From contig NZ_JASSUA010000001.1 in assembly GCF_030227115.1 (NCBI RefSeq), forward strand, positions 62,001 to 126,000: a stretch of DNA of 64,000 nt, given 5' to 3'. Of this stretch, positions 44,301-51,428 are shown one piece after another. This DNA is from Marinobacter sp. SS13-12. GTDB taxonomy: Bacteria > Pseudomonadota > Gammaproteobacteria > Pseudomonadales > Oleiphilaceae. The notes under the pieces were generated by a model, which saw only the letters and a list, made by a program, of their open reading frames with translations, was not told where the DNA came from and did no database searches. Position numbers and translations under genes: made by a program. Positions within the stretch are counted from its first letter, which is position 1; each line of letters starts with the position of its first letter.

Positions 44301-44618
44301 ATGTCAGCAATCTCCAACACCCCCAAGCCCCCATACTACGCCGTCATCTTCAGCAGCCACCGCACAGACGGCGACAACGGCTACGCCGAAATGGCCCAGC
44401 AAATGGCAGAACTGGCAGCCCAACAACCAGGCTATCTGGGCATGGAATCCGCCCGGGAGGGTCTGGGCATTACGGTGTCCTACTGGGAAAGCCTTGAGGC
44501 CATCCGCAACTGGAAGCAGAACGCAGAGCACCAGGAGGCCCAGCGGCTTGGCCATCAGCAACGGTATTCCAGCTTTCGGGTGCGGATTGCGAAGGTTGAG
44601 CGTGAATACGGCATCTAA
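44301..44618 (+). CDS. ABM-domain protein, copy 1 of 3
   Basis: 105 residues, antibiotic biosynthesis monooxygenase-type dimeric alpha/beta barrel: PPYYAVIFSSHRTDGDNGYA, GYLGMESAREGLGITVSYWE, then a C-terminal RIAKVEREYGI. The family includes heme- and quinone-degrading oxygenases and many uncharacterised enzymes. Two close copies lie at 47228 and 48538. A stronger ribosome site (AGGAGGAATTGTC-ATG, 44249) opens an out-of-frame 82-codon reading frame over the first two thirds; the frame given here is the one conserved in all copies. Confidence 0.8.
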   Translation: MSAISNTPKPPYYAVIFSSHRTDGDNGYAEMAQQMAELAAQQPGYLGMESAREGLGITVSYWESLEAIRNWKQNAEHQEAQRLGHQQRYSSFRVRIAKVEREYGI

Positions 44619-44657
44619 CACCCTACTCAGGCAACGGTTGCACTTCCCCCACTTCGG

Positions 44658-45611
44658 TTAGAGAGGCAGAACCGAAAACTCCCCTTTGGCCAAAAGCTCG
44701 CCTTCCTCTGTGACCACCTCAACTCGCCAGTCTCCCACCATGTGTCGGTCGATATACTTGGCTGAGGATGCGCGCATGGGGTCAACCGACGGCCTAATTT
44801 CCACCCGCGCAACCCGTTCACCCCCCAGGTACCAGTCGTGAAAGTGCAGCTGACCTTCCATGCCCTGGATTTCGGTAAACAGGTAAATTCGAATCAGTCC
44901 GTCACTATCCATCGTCAAAACGTTCGGGATTTCGTCAATTGGCTCTTTTTCCTCCAGGCCGGTACTCAGTTGCGCCCGGATCACGTGATCAGAAAGTAGC
45001 TTCATGGAGGCAGCATCTTCCCCGGACGGTTCGGATACTCCTGCAGCCGGCGCCGGAAGGGAGTCGGGCTCTACCAATGGTTCCGGTTCGCTCACCTGAC
45101 TGGCCAACTGAGGGGAGTCGGGTTCTGCAGTGGAATCACTTTCTGCAGTGGCATCACTTTCTGCAGTGGCATCACTTTCTGCATTGGAATCACTTGATGC
45201 TGCTCCCGATGCAGTTTCGGACACGGCAACAGGCGTCTCGGCCACTTCAGTTTGAACTGAATTTGTCTCGTCCGGCATGCCAGCGTTTGCGTCAGATTCC
45301 GATGTTTCGCGTGATGAGGTCTTCGGTAACTGGATAGATGCAGGCTCGGCGGACGCGGGCTGGTCGACATATACCGACGGGAGAGAAGGCGACTCCACTC
45401 CCTGGTTCTCTGCCAGCGCTTCCTTTTGCTCGCCGGAGCCAAAGATCTCTAAAGCGCCCCAGATTATGCCCCCCACCACCAGAATTAATACGAAAAGAGC
45501 AGCAAAGATGCGCCCCCAAAGATACACAACAACCTCTTCGGGCTCTTTGGGCTCAGGTAGGCGTGAGGACTTACCAGAAAAACGTTGATCTTGCGGTCTT
45601 GCTGTTTTCAC
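44658..45611 (-). CDS. DUF2914-domain membrane protein
   Basis: About 317 residues from GTG 45611 (AAGGA about 9 bp upstream); a longer reading would overlap the divergent acetyltransferase. A short basic N-terminus, a membrane helix (about 33-55, FAALFVLILVVGGIIWGALE), a long acidic low-complexity linker (about 60-205) containing SDATAE-type repeats, and a C-terminal DUF2914 domain (DGLIRIYLFTEIQGMEGQLH, then YIDRHMVGDWRVEVVTEEGE). The domain is probably periplasmic. Function unknown. Confidence 0.78.
   Translation of the reverse strand: MKTARPQDQRFSGKSSRLPEPKEPEEVVVYLWGRIFAALFVLILVVGGIIWGALEIFGSGEQKEALAENQGVESPSLPSVYVDQPASAEPASIQLPKTSSRETSESDANAGMPDETNSVQTEVAETPVAVSETASGAASSDSNAESDATAESDATAESDSTAEPDSPQLASQVSEPEPLVEPDSLPAPAAGVSEPSGEDAASMKLLSDHVIRAQLSTGLEEKEPIDEIPNVLTMDSDGLIRIYLFTEIQGMEGQLHFHDWYLGGERVARVEIRPSVDPMRASSAKYIDRHMVGDWRVEVVTEEGELLAKGEFSVLPL
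45125..45196 (-). repeat. 18-bp in-frame tandem repeat, four units
   Basis: Units CTGCAGTGGAATCACTTT (45125), two copies with GGCATC (45143, 45161) and a diverged fourth (45179) encode repeated AESDAT/AESDST hexapeptides in the linker of the DUF2914 protein. Copy number can change by slippage without breaking the frame. Confidence 0.9.
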
Positions 45612-45720
45612 CGGTCGTTCTTCCTTGAAGCGGGGAAAATACACTATAGCAAACTCATGCACGTACAAGGTGGCGGTGCCATAATTATCGGAGAAGATTT
45701 TTTTCGCGAAGGGAAGGGCC

Positions 45721-46254
45721 ATGACCTCACAGAACATCATGATCAGGGAAGAGAGCGAGATAGACATTCCGGCTATCTCGGCCATTACCCTCGCCGCTTT
45801 CCAGCCGCTGGACATCAGCAACCACACGGAACACTTCATCATTGACGCCCTGAGAGCCGCCGGCGCGCTATCGGTCTCACTGGTGGCTGAGGAGGTGGAC
45901 GGGCGTATTGTGGGGCATATTGCGTTTTCGCCGGTCACCATGTCGGATGGCTCTGAAGGCTGGTATGGCCTGGGGCCGGTGTCGGTGCTTCCGGAGTTTC
46001 AGCGCAAGGGCATCGGCAAGGCCCTGATCAACGAGGGCCTGGAACGGTTAAAGGGGATGAACGCGAAGGGTTGCTGCCTGGTGGGGCATCCCGAGTATTA
46101 CCGCCAATTCGGGTTCGTGAATACGGACGCCCTGGCCCACGAAGGTGTGCCAGCAGAGTATTTCTTTGTTTTACCGTTCGGCGATTCCGTGCCGCAAGGG
46201 ATGGTGGTGTTTCATGAGGGGTTCAATGCCGCGCCGGTTTCTCAGACGGATTGA
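45721..46254 (+). CDS. GNAT-family N-acetyltransferase (YhbS-like)
   Basis: 177 residues. Acetyl-CoA-binding motif A is LGPVSVLPEFQRKGIGKALI near residues 82-101 (Q/RxxGxG/A), followed by GCCLVGHPEYYRQFGFVNTD, typical of the YhbS branch. The acceptor substrate is unknown. GAAGGGA lies upstream of ATG 45721. It is divergent from the DUF2914 gene and convergent with the small antitoxin-like gene. Confidence 0.87.
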   Translation: MTSQNIMIREESEIDIPAISAITLAAFQPLDISNHTEHFIIDALRAAGALSVSLVAEEVDGRIVGHIAFSPVTMSDGSEGWYGLGPVSVLPEFQRKGIGKALINEGLERLKGMNAKGCCLVGHPEYYRQFGFVNTDALAHEGVPAEYFFVLPFGDSVPQGMVVFHEGFNAAPVSQTD

Positions 46255-46259
46255 TCTTG

Positions 46260-46496
46260 CTAATGGCCTAACCTCGCTCGCATCGTTGACCGGAATTCTT
46301 CACGGCTGAGCAACGCGGCTTTTCCACTTTTGACCTTGGACACACGGCGAACAATTTCATCGTTCCAAGCCTGCTCGACTGAGTCGTCACGGGGGCCGTC
46401 CAGGCTCATTATTAGCTCCCGAGCCAGCGCTGCACGTTCCGACTCTGAGAGAGTCGAAATCTGGGAGCGTAGGTGGTCTAATGTTTTGGTAGTCAT
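46260..46496 (-). CDS. Addiction-module antitoxin-like protein (TIGR02574 type), orphan
   Basis: 78 residues, helical: LDHLRSQISTLSESERAALA, then RELIMSLDGPRDDSVEQAWN and IVRRVSKVKSGKAALLSREE. This is the pattern of the TIGR02574 'putative addiction module component', usually followed by a ParE/RelE toxin. Here the downstream neighbour on this strand is the convergent acetyltransferase, 5 bp away, so no toxin gene is present. ATG 46496; GGAGGCACC lies upstream. Confidence 0.8.
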   Translation of the reverse strand: MTTKTLDHLRSQISTLSESERAALARELIMSLDGPRDDSVEQAWNDEIVRRVSKVKSGKAALLSREEFRSTMRARLGH

Positions 46497-46615
46497 GGTG
46501 CCTCCACGAATGGCGATACAAGTATGCTATCCCGATTCAAGGGCCCTAACAAGACGGTTATTCCCAGTCCCAAGGCCACCAGGAACTGTACACAAAATGC
46601 ATCACGGACAGACGC

Positions 46616-47140
46616 ATGGTCATAGCTGAAACACCCAGATTGTTACTGCGTGAGTTTTCATCGGATGATGTTGGCGCACTTGCGGAGGTTCTTGGTGATC
46701 CGAAGGTAATGGAGTTTTCGACCAACGGGCCATGCACCGAGGATGGTACCCAGCAGTTTATCGACTGGTGCCTGGACTCTTACCGGAACCATGGTTTTGG
46801 CCAGTGGGCAGTTGTCGATCGTCTTTCCCGGGTAATGATTGGCTTTTGCGGGTTGAGCCAGGTAGAGCTTGATGGCGCTCAGGAGATCGAGATTGGCTAT
46901 CGCCTTGCGCCGGATGCATGGGGGCAAGGCCTGGCGTCAGAGGCCGCGGAGGCGGCGTTGGAGTATGGCTTCTCGCACTGCCACATTGACTCGATCATAG
47001 CGATCATCGCTACCCGCCACGTAGCTTCTGCTCGTGTGGCGGAGAAAGTGGGATTCAGAATTGATACCCATACCAAATACCGTGGCTGGGACGTTTGTAT
47101 CTACCGCAAACGCCGTATGGTGAGTACGGGAGCCGGATAG
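46616..47140 (+). CDS. GNAT-family N-acetyltransferase (RimJ/RimL-like)
   Basis: 174 residues. The opening ETPRLLLREFSSDDVGALAE, motif A IGYRLAPDAWGQGLASEAAE near residue 83, and HVASARVAEKVGFRI near 140 are those of the Acetyltransf_3 (RimJ/L) group that modifies protein N-termini or small amines. It starts at ATG 46616 or a nearby ATG; no strong ribosome site is seen. It is unrelated in detail to the YhbS-like enzyme 360 bp upstream. Confidence 0.85.
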   Translation: MVIAETPRLLLREFSSDDVGALAEVLGDPKVMEFSTNGPCTEDGTQQFIDWCLDSYRNHGFGQWAVVDRLSRVMIGFCGLSQVELDGAQEIEIGYRLAPDAWGQGLASEAAEAALEYGFSHCHIDSIIAIIATRHVASARVAEKVGFRIDTHTKYRGWDVCIYRKRRMVSTGAG

Positions 47141-47227
47141 CGTGTGGCAAACGCTCCGGCCACATAACTTGCTAATGGAGAGCATGAATGCAAACTCAAA
47201 CACTCCCCGTTATCACTGGAGTGGCCA

Positions 47228-47545
47228 ATGTCCGACATCGCCAATACACCTAAAACTCCCTATTACGCTGTCATCTTCAGCAGCCACCGCACAGACGGCG
47301 ACAACGGCTACGCCGAAATGGCCGCCCGAATGGCGGAACTGGCAGCCCAGCAACCAGGCTATCTGGGCATGGAATCCGCCCGGGAGGGTCTGGGCATTAC
47401 GGTGTCCTACTGGGAAAGCCTTGAGGCCATCCGCAACTGGAAGCAGAACGCCGAGCACCAGGAGGCCCAGCGCCTTGGCCATCAGCAATGGTATTCCAGT
47501 TTTCGGGTGCGGATTGCGAAGGTAGAGCGGGAATACGGTATCTAA
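47228..47545 (+). CDS. ABM-domain protein, copy 2 of 3
   Basis: 105 residues, nearly the same protein as copies 1 and 3; from about residue 16 onward only scattered changes are seen. GGAG lies 9 bp before the ATG. The DNA is also nearly identical from about 47270 to the stop (for example the run around 47380-47440), while the upstream leader is unrelated to the other two copies. This means that the coding part was duplicated or is kept alike by conversion. Confidence 0.83.
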   Translation: MSDIANTPKTPYYAVIFSSHRTDGDNGYAEMAARMAELAAQQPGYLGMESAREGLGITVSYWESLEAIRNWKQNAEHQEAQRLGHQQWYSSFRVRIAKVEREYGI

Positions 47546-47653
47546 GCCAACGCATCGACAAAATCGCACAATTGTCGAAAACCCCGGTGCCCAGTCGACT
47601 ACCCGATGAGCCTTTCACAGCTTTTTGATGAAACAACGATCGGGAGAAACGCC

Positions 47654-48076
47654 ATGAAATACATGTTGTTGGCCTACGGAAACGAAGAAAAATTCAACCA
47701 GATGAGCAAAGACGAGCTGGCCGATATTGGCGAGAAGTGCAAGGGCTTCGACGCCGAGATGCAGGCGGCGGGCGAGGTCACATGGGGCGGGAGCCTTAGC
47801 TGGAGCTCGAAGTCGATGCGCCTCAAGGACGGCAAACTGACGGTCACCGATGGGCCGTTCGCGGAAACCAAGGAGGTTGTGGGCGGCGTGGTGATTATCG
47901 AAGCGCCGGACTTCGACGCAGCGGTGAAGCTCGCCTCGCTGCACCCGGCAGCGCGCATCGGTGAAGAGCTGGGCTGGGGCATCGAACTCCGCCCGATGGA
48001 CTACTGCCCCGCGATCCGCGAGGCGGAGGCCGCGCGGCGAGTAGGTCTGGCTGAGACTGAAGACCAGCTAGGCTAG
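47654..48076 (+). CDS. YCII-related (DGPF-motif) protein
   Basis: 140 residues from ATG 47654 (MKYMLLAYGNEEKFNQ), with GGGAGA upstream. The YCII/DGPF-type ferredoxin-like fold shows TVTDGPFAETKEVVGGVVII, the DGPF signature near residue 62. Such proteins are often near sigma factors or glyoxalase-like genes and have no settled function. A 64-bp piece of this gene (47873-47936) is repeated at 49234-49297. Confidence 0.87.
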   Translation: MKYMLLAYGNEEKFNQMSKDELADIGEKCKGFDAEMQAAGEVTWGGSLSWSSKSMRLKDGKLTVTDGPFAETKEVVGGVVIIEAPDFDAAVKLASLHPAARIGEELGWGIELRPMDYCPAIREAEAARRVGLAETEDQLG

Positions 48077-48103
48077 TTGCTTTGACGAATTGAGGTAGAA
48101 AAG

Positions 48104-48493
48104 ATGCGGATCAAGCTGAATAGTGTTCTCGTCGACAATCAATCGAAGGCCCTCACCTTTTATACGGAGGTCCTCGGCTTTGTCGTAAGCCAGGATGTGC
48201 CGGTTGGTGAGTTTCGTTGGCTGACAGTACGATCGCCTGAAGGTGGGGAAACCGAGTTGATTCTGGAGCCCAATGCCAACCCGGCAGCGAAGGAATATCA
48301 GGAAGCGCTGTTTGGGCAAGGTATTCCGCTAACGGCCTTCGAGGTTGACGATGTGAAAGCGGAATTTCAGAGCCTGAGAACCAAAGGAGTCGAGTTTACG
48401 ACTGAGCCACTGCAGGCGGGGCCTGTATGGATTGCAATTTTCTCCGATACCTGCGGGAACCTTATTCAGATCTATCAGCCTCCTGAAACATGA
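48104..48493 (+). CDS. VOC-family (glyoxalase/bleomycin-resistance fold) protein
   Basis: 129 residues, two beta-alpha-beta-beta-beta modules: VLVDNQSKALTFYTEVLGFV at the start and TCGNLIQIYQ at the end, where the Glu metal ligand of true glyoxalases would be Gln or absent. GAGGTAG lies upstream of ATG 48104, 28 bp after the YCII gene, so the two are probably co-transcribed. YCII and VOC domains also occur fused at 62050-62871. Confidence 0.85.
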   Translation: MRIKLNSVLVDNQSKALTFYTEVLGFVVSQDVPVGEFRWLTVRSPEGGETELILEPNANPAAKEYQEALFGQGIPLTAFEVDDVKAEFQSLRTKGVEFTTEPLQAGPVWIAIFSDTCGNLIQIYQPPET

Positions 48494-48537
48494 AGGCTCT
48501 GTGAAAAGCTTTTCCAACCCGCTGCCCGGAGCGCTCT

Positions 48538-48855
48538 ATGTCAGAAATCACGAACACCCCTAATGCCCCCTACTACGCCGTCATTTTCAGCAGCCTCCGC
48601 ACAGACGGCGACAACGGCTATACCGAAATGGCCCAACGAATGGCAGAACTAGCAGCCCAGCAACCCGGCTATCTAGGCATGGAATCCGCCCGGGAGGGTC
48701 TGGGCATTACGGTCTCCTACTGGGAAAGCCTTGATGCCATCCGCAACTGGAAGCATAACGCCGAGCATCGGGAGGCCCAGCGGCTTGGCCATCAGCAATG
48801 GTATTCCAGTTTTCGGGTGCGGATTGCGAAGGTAGAGCGGGACTACGGTATCTAA
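48538..48855 (+). CDS. ABM-domain protein, copy 3 of 3
   Basis: 105 residues, differing from copies 1 and 2 at about a dozen positions (for example SLRTDGDNGYTEM, SLDAIRNWKHNAEHRE). GGAG lies 8 bp before the ATG. Unlike copy 2, its leader (GAAAAGCTTTTCCAACCCGC and onward) matches that of copy 1 (GAAAGCTTTTCCAGCCTGCT), so copies 1 and 3 share a longer duplicated unit. Confidence 0.83.
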   Translation: MSEITNTPNAPYYAVIFSSLRTDGDNGYTEMAQRMAELAAQQPGYLGMESAREGLGITVSYWESLDAIRNWKHNAEHREAQRLGHQQWYSSFRVRIAKVERDYGI

Positions 48856-48858
48856 CCC

Positions 48859-48878
48859 GCCCTCTAGAGAGGCTTTTT
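48859..48878 (+). terminator. Possible terminator after ABM copy 3
   Basis: GCCCTCTAGAGAGGC followed by TTTTT: a short stem with one bulged C and a T5 tract, 4 bp after the stop. The loop is very tight, so efficiency is doubtful. Confidence 0.4.
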
Positions 48879-48929
48879 GATAGACTGCCAGATACGACAC
48901 CGTTGGAAATGCGCCCCGGAGGTTGAACG

Positions 48930-49220
48930 ATGGACCGAAAGCGAGCTCTTGAATTGCTCACTCGCAGCAAGCCTGAGCTGGAGGCCCGTTTCGGCGTAAC
49001 CCAGTTGGCGCTATTTGGCTCCACCGCCCGTGATACAGCAACTAGCAACAGCGACATTGATGTGCTGGTGGCCTTCGACGGCCCGGCTACCTCCAAGCGT
49101 TATTTTGGCGTGCAATTCTATCTGGAAGATCTGCTTGGCTGCCCCGTTGACCTGGTTACAGAGAAGGCCTTACGCCCTGAGCTGCGTCCTTACGTAGAAA
49201 GGGAGCAAGTACGTGTCTGA
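48930..49220 (+). CDS. Minimal nucleotidyltransferase (MNT) domain protein
   Basis: 96 residues with the pol-beta-type core G30-S31 (LFGSTARDTA), D42 and D44 (SDIDVLV), and a third Asp D74 (CPVDLVT): a complete catalytic set. MNT proteins act as antitoxins that AMPylate or otherwise neutralise a HEPN toxin encoded next to them. GGAGG lies 8 bp upstream of ATG 48930. The expected HEPN gene is missing: the overlapping frame at 49213 runs into an unrelated YCII fragment. Confidence 0.88.
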   Translation: MDRKRALELLTRSKPELEARFGVTQLALFGSTARDTATSNSDIDVLVAFDGPATSKRYFGVQFYLEDLLGCPVDLVTEKALRPELRPYVEREQVRV

Positions 49221-49323
49221 CTCCTTCCAGCGCGAGGTTGTGGGCGGCGTGGTCATCATCGAAGCGCCGGACTTAGATGCAGCGGTGAGGCTCGCCTGTC
49301 GGGGGCATCAACTGCAAAGATGA
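49213..49323 (+). pseudogene. Chimeric remnant: partner-gene start fused to a YCII fragment
   Basis: A GTG overlapping the end of the MNT gene opens a 36-codon frame. Its first seven codons (VSDSFQR) look like the start of a HEPN/DUF86-type partner. From 49234 to 49297 the DNA matches the YCII gene at 47873-47936 with five mismatches and in the same reading frame (EVVGGVVIIEAPDLDAAVRL). The frame stops soon after. This is the scar of a recombination event, not a working gene. Confidence 0.75.
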
Positions 49324-49802
49324 GGCAGAAGCCAAGGCCCTGAAATCAACAAACCACCAATCGCCAAAATACCAATATATATACGGAAAAGATTTGGAAT
49401 TATGGTCCTATATTTTCCGCCGGCCCGTTCATTCTCCCAAGCCTGAGTGATGTGGCAGTCATTTAAGTCCGAATCGGCCAGAACTTTGTTCTCCAGGGCT
49501 TTCAGGCTGCGAACTTCACAATCCACCAGCTGCTCGTTTCTCTGATCTAGTTGCGAAAAACACAGAGTAACCAGTATCGCAGACACTGAAAGAAATATAC
49601 CCACTACCGCCATCACGGGATGAGATACCTCAGCTTGCCATAGAAAGCCCAGTGCCGTTATAAACGCCGCTATTGCAACAAAATAGAAGTTAAGAGACCG
49701 ATGGCGTTGCGCGGCGTGGTAAATAAAAAGCGCTCGGGCATGTTCCAGCATCATTTCCGGCGTAGTATCCTGACTTTCTGGTTCCCTCTTTTCACCAGCC
49801 AT
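49308..49802 (-). CDS. Hypothetical membrane protein, second gene of a pair
   Basis: 164 residues. An N-terminal cytoplasmic stretch with ARALFIYHAAQRHRSLNFYF, two adjacent membrane helices (about 40-58 and 64-84), a charged segment (SQLDQRNEQLVDCEVRSLKA), and a third helix near 140-158. The HAAQRHRSLNFYF motif before the first helix recalls a widespread family of small membrane proteins found near defence genes, but I cannot name it. GGAG lies upstream of ATG 49802, 18 bp after the gene at 49821. Confidence 0.68.
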   Translation of the reverse strand: MAGEKREPESQDTTPEMMLEHARALFIYHAAQRHRSLNFYFVAIAAFITALGFLWQAEVSHPVMAVVGIFLSVSAILVTLCFSQLDQRNEQLVDCEVRSLKALENKVLADSDLNDCHITQAWENERAGGKYRTIIPNLFRIYIGILAIGGLLISGPWLLPHLCS

Positions 49803-49820
49803 GGCTTTATCTCCAATTTT

Positions 49821-50075
49821 TTATTTGTCTATGGAATAAACATCTCCGTTCGTCGAAATTTTTTGATCTTCATAGGGTGCGGCAATTCTTCGGTAGAGCT
49901 CCAATTTCGCGCACTCTAGAACTCCAATCGCATCATTTAAATGTGCGTAGTTAAGACCAGCCTCCAAAAGATAGGCGTCTACAAGTTTTGTTATAGCATA
50001 GTTTAGTTCTCCAGCCGTGCGCGGAACTGCGCCTTCATCCAACCTCGGTCTATCAATTGTATTTATGTACGGCAT
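49821..50075 (-). CDS. Small conserved-looking protein ([10 protein letters not shown] type), first gene of a pair
   Basis: 84 residues, soluble: [20 protein letters not shown], then [20 protein letters not shown] and [14 protein letters not shown]. This pattern is common in small proteins of phage and bacterial accessory regions (I believe DUF6899-like; not certain). TTGAGGGC lies before ATG 50075. It is co-directional with the membrane protein 18 bp downstream, forming a compact two-gene unit. Confidence 0.65.
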   Translation of the reverse strand: MPYINTIDRPRLDEGAVPRTAGELNYAITKLVDAYLLEAGLNYAHLNDAIGVLECAKLELYRRIAAPYEDQKISTNGDVYSIDK

Positions 50076-50467
50076 AATATTGCCCTCAATGTTTTGGTCG
50101 ACTCTGCACTGTTTTCAACTTGACGCTCAACAGCTAATTCAAGGAAATATCACAACTATCCGAGCACTACTAGCCCTTGGCGATGCGTTTTCCCGTGTGG
50201 CTTCGCCTGTACTTACAAACCATTCAATCTTTGACCGCCACGCAGGAAGAACTAGACTAATAATGACTCTGATTTTCGCTGGAGAGTCTTGCCCCCGGGG
50301 GTTCACAAGACGATGTTGCTGCGCTCGCCTGCTGTCTCTTGGATAACGCCGCCCATTTAGCTGGTCATCGCCGATTTTTCTGAATGCACACAAAACCGGG
50401 ACAGGTTCAGCGCTGGCATCGTCTGGCGCTGAAAACCGTGGTTTGGCATTTTAAAAGGAACTTTAAA
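50076..50467. other. Gene-free stretch between divergent units
   Basis: About 390 bp between the minus-strand pair and the plus-strand protease. It holds both promoters in principle. Reading frames here have no recognisable protein features or ribosome sites. AAAAGGAAC at 50454-50462 is the ribosome site of the protease. Confidence 0.5.
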
Positions 50468-51421
50468 ATGGCTAGCAAAGATAAAGCGAACGATGAATCC
50501 CCTCTCTCTGCGTCACAGGTTGCCGAACGTTTCGACAAGCGTCCGAAGGGCAAGGTACCGAAAGATTTGCAGTCCATGTTGCTGCCGGAATTAAAGCCCT
50601 ACAAGCATAAAGGAATTGATGTTGAACGGGATGCGCAGGCTGACGTAACACCGACCGTACCAATGATTCCCAAGTGGTTTGGGGCAAGCGCCATACCCTG
50701 CAGGGAGAGGCAGCTAAAACCGCCCCGCGTTCTTCTGAATGGAAAAGATCTCCGGCCTCTTACGGTTTTTAATCCGGAGGACCGCAGAATCTACAACGAC
50801 ATCAGTTATCCATGGGGAACCATTTGCAAGGTGCTGACCTCGTCCGGCACCGGATCAGGTGTCATTGTTGGGCCCAGGCATGTGCTGACGGCAAGTCATG
50901 TGGTTGACTGGAGTTCAAATGGCGCAGGCACCGTTGAGGTTCATCGATCCGGCGGTTCAGTCCGTGCCGTCACAGCCATCACCAGGGTCTGGTTTTATAC
51001 AAAAGTGACCGGCAGCGTTGGCTGGTTTGAACTCGACGAGGACTATGCGGTTCTGGTCACCGCTGATCGTATTGGCGATCTGTTCGGATGGATGGGCACG
51101 CGGACGTACAACAGTTCATGGGATGACGAACCTTTCTGGTTCAATATCGGCTATCCCGCAAGTATTGGCAGCGCCTTGCGCCCGACCTTTCAGCGCGACA
51201 AGAAGCTGAACGAGCCCTGGTATGATCTTGGCCCCGCTCGCTCCATGGAAACTCATGCGGACCTGACGCCCGGAAACTCCGGCGGCCCGATGTTCGCTTT
51301 CTGGAGCGACGGTCCCTATGTTGTGGCGGTGGTATCGGCTGAAGATACAGACGAAAACTGGTGCGCTGGTGGCTCCTGGCTAACGAAGCTTGTTCGCCAT
51401 GCACGGGATCAGGATGTGTAA
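50468..51421 (+). CDS. Trypsin-like serine protease
   Basis: About 317 residues from ATG 50468 with AAAGGAA upstream. Chymotrypsin fold with H144 (VLTASHVVDW), D192 (DEDYAVLV) and S271 (TPGNSGGPMF), a complete catalytic triad of the S1 glutamyl-endopeptidase/V8-like style. The N-terminal 100 residues are basic and Pro-rich without a signal peptide, so a cytoplasmic protease or one with unusual export is implied. It is convergent with the exported protein gene (stops 7 bp apart). Target unknown. Confidence 0.82.
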   Translation: MASKDKANDESPLSASQVAERFDKRPKGKVPKDLQSMLLPELKPYKHKGIDVERDAQADVTPTVPMIPKWFGASAIPCRERQLKPPRVLLNGKDLRPLTVFNPEDRRIYNDISYPWGTICKVLTSSGTGSGVIVGPRHVLTASHVVDWSSNGAGTVEVHRSGGSVRAVTAITRVWFYTKVTGSVGWFELDEDYAVLVTADRIGDLFGWMGTRTYNSSWDDEPFWFNIGYPASIGSALRPTFQRDKKLNEPWYDLGPARSMETHADLTPGNSGGPMFAFWSDGPYVVAVVSAEDTDENWCAGGSWLTKLVRHARDQDV

Positions 51422-51428
51422 CCAGTCA

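Noticed and set aside
44658..45941. A 427-codon version of the DUF2914 gene starting at 45941
   Set aside because: It would lie antisense to most of a good acetyltransferase gene. The GTG at 45611 has a proper ribosome site and starts just before the membrane helix.
46541..46570. CTAACAAGACGG before the second acetyltransferase as a further attC start
   Set aside because: No complementary half or GTTAG end was found within 120 nt, and the flanking gene is on the other strand.
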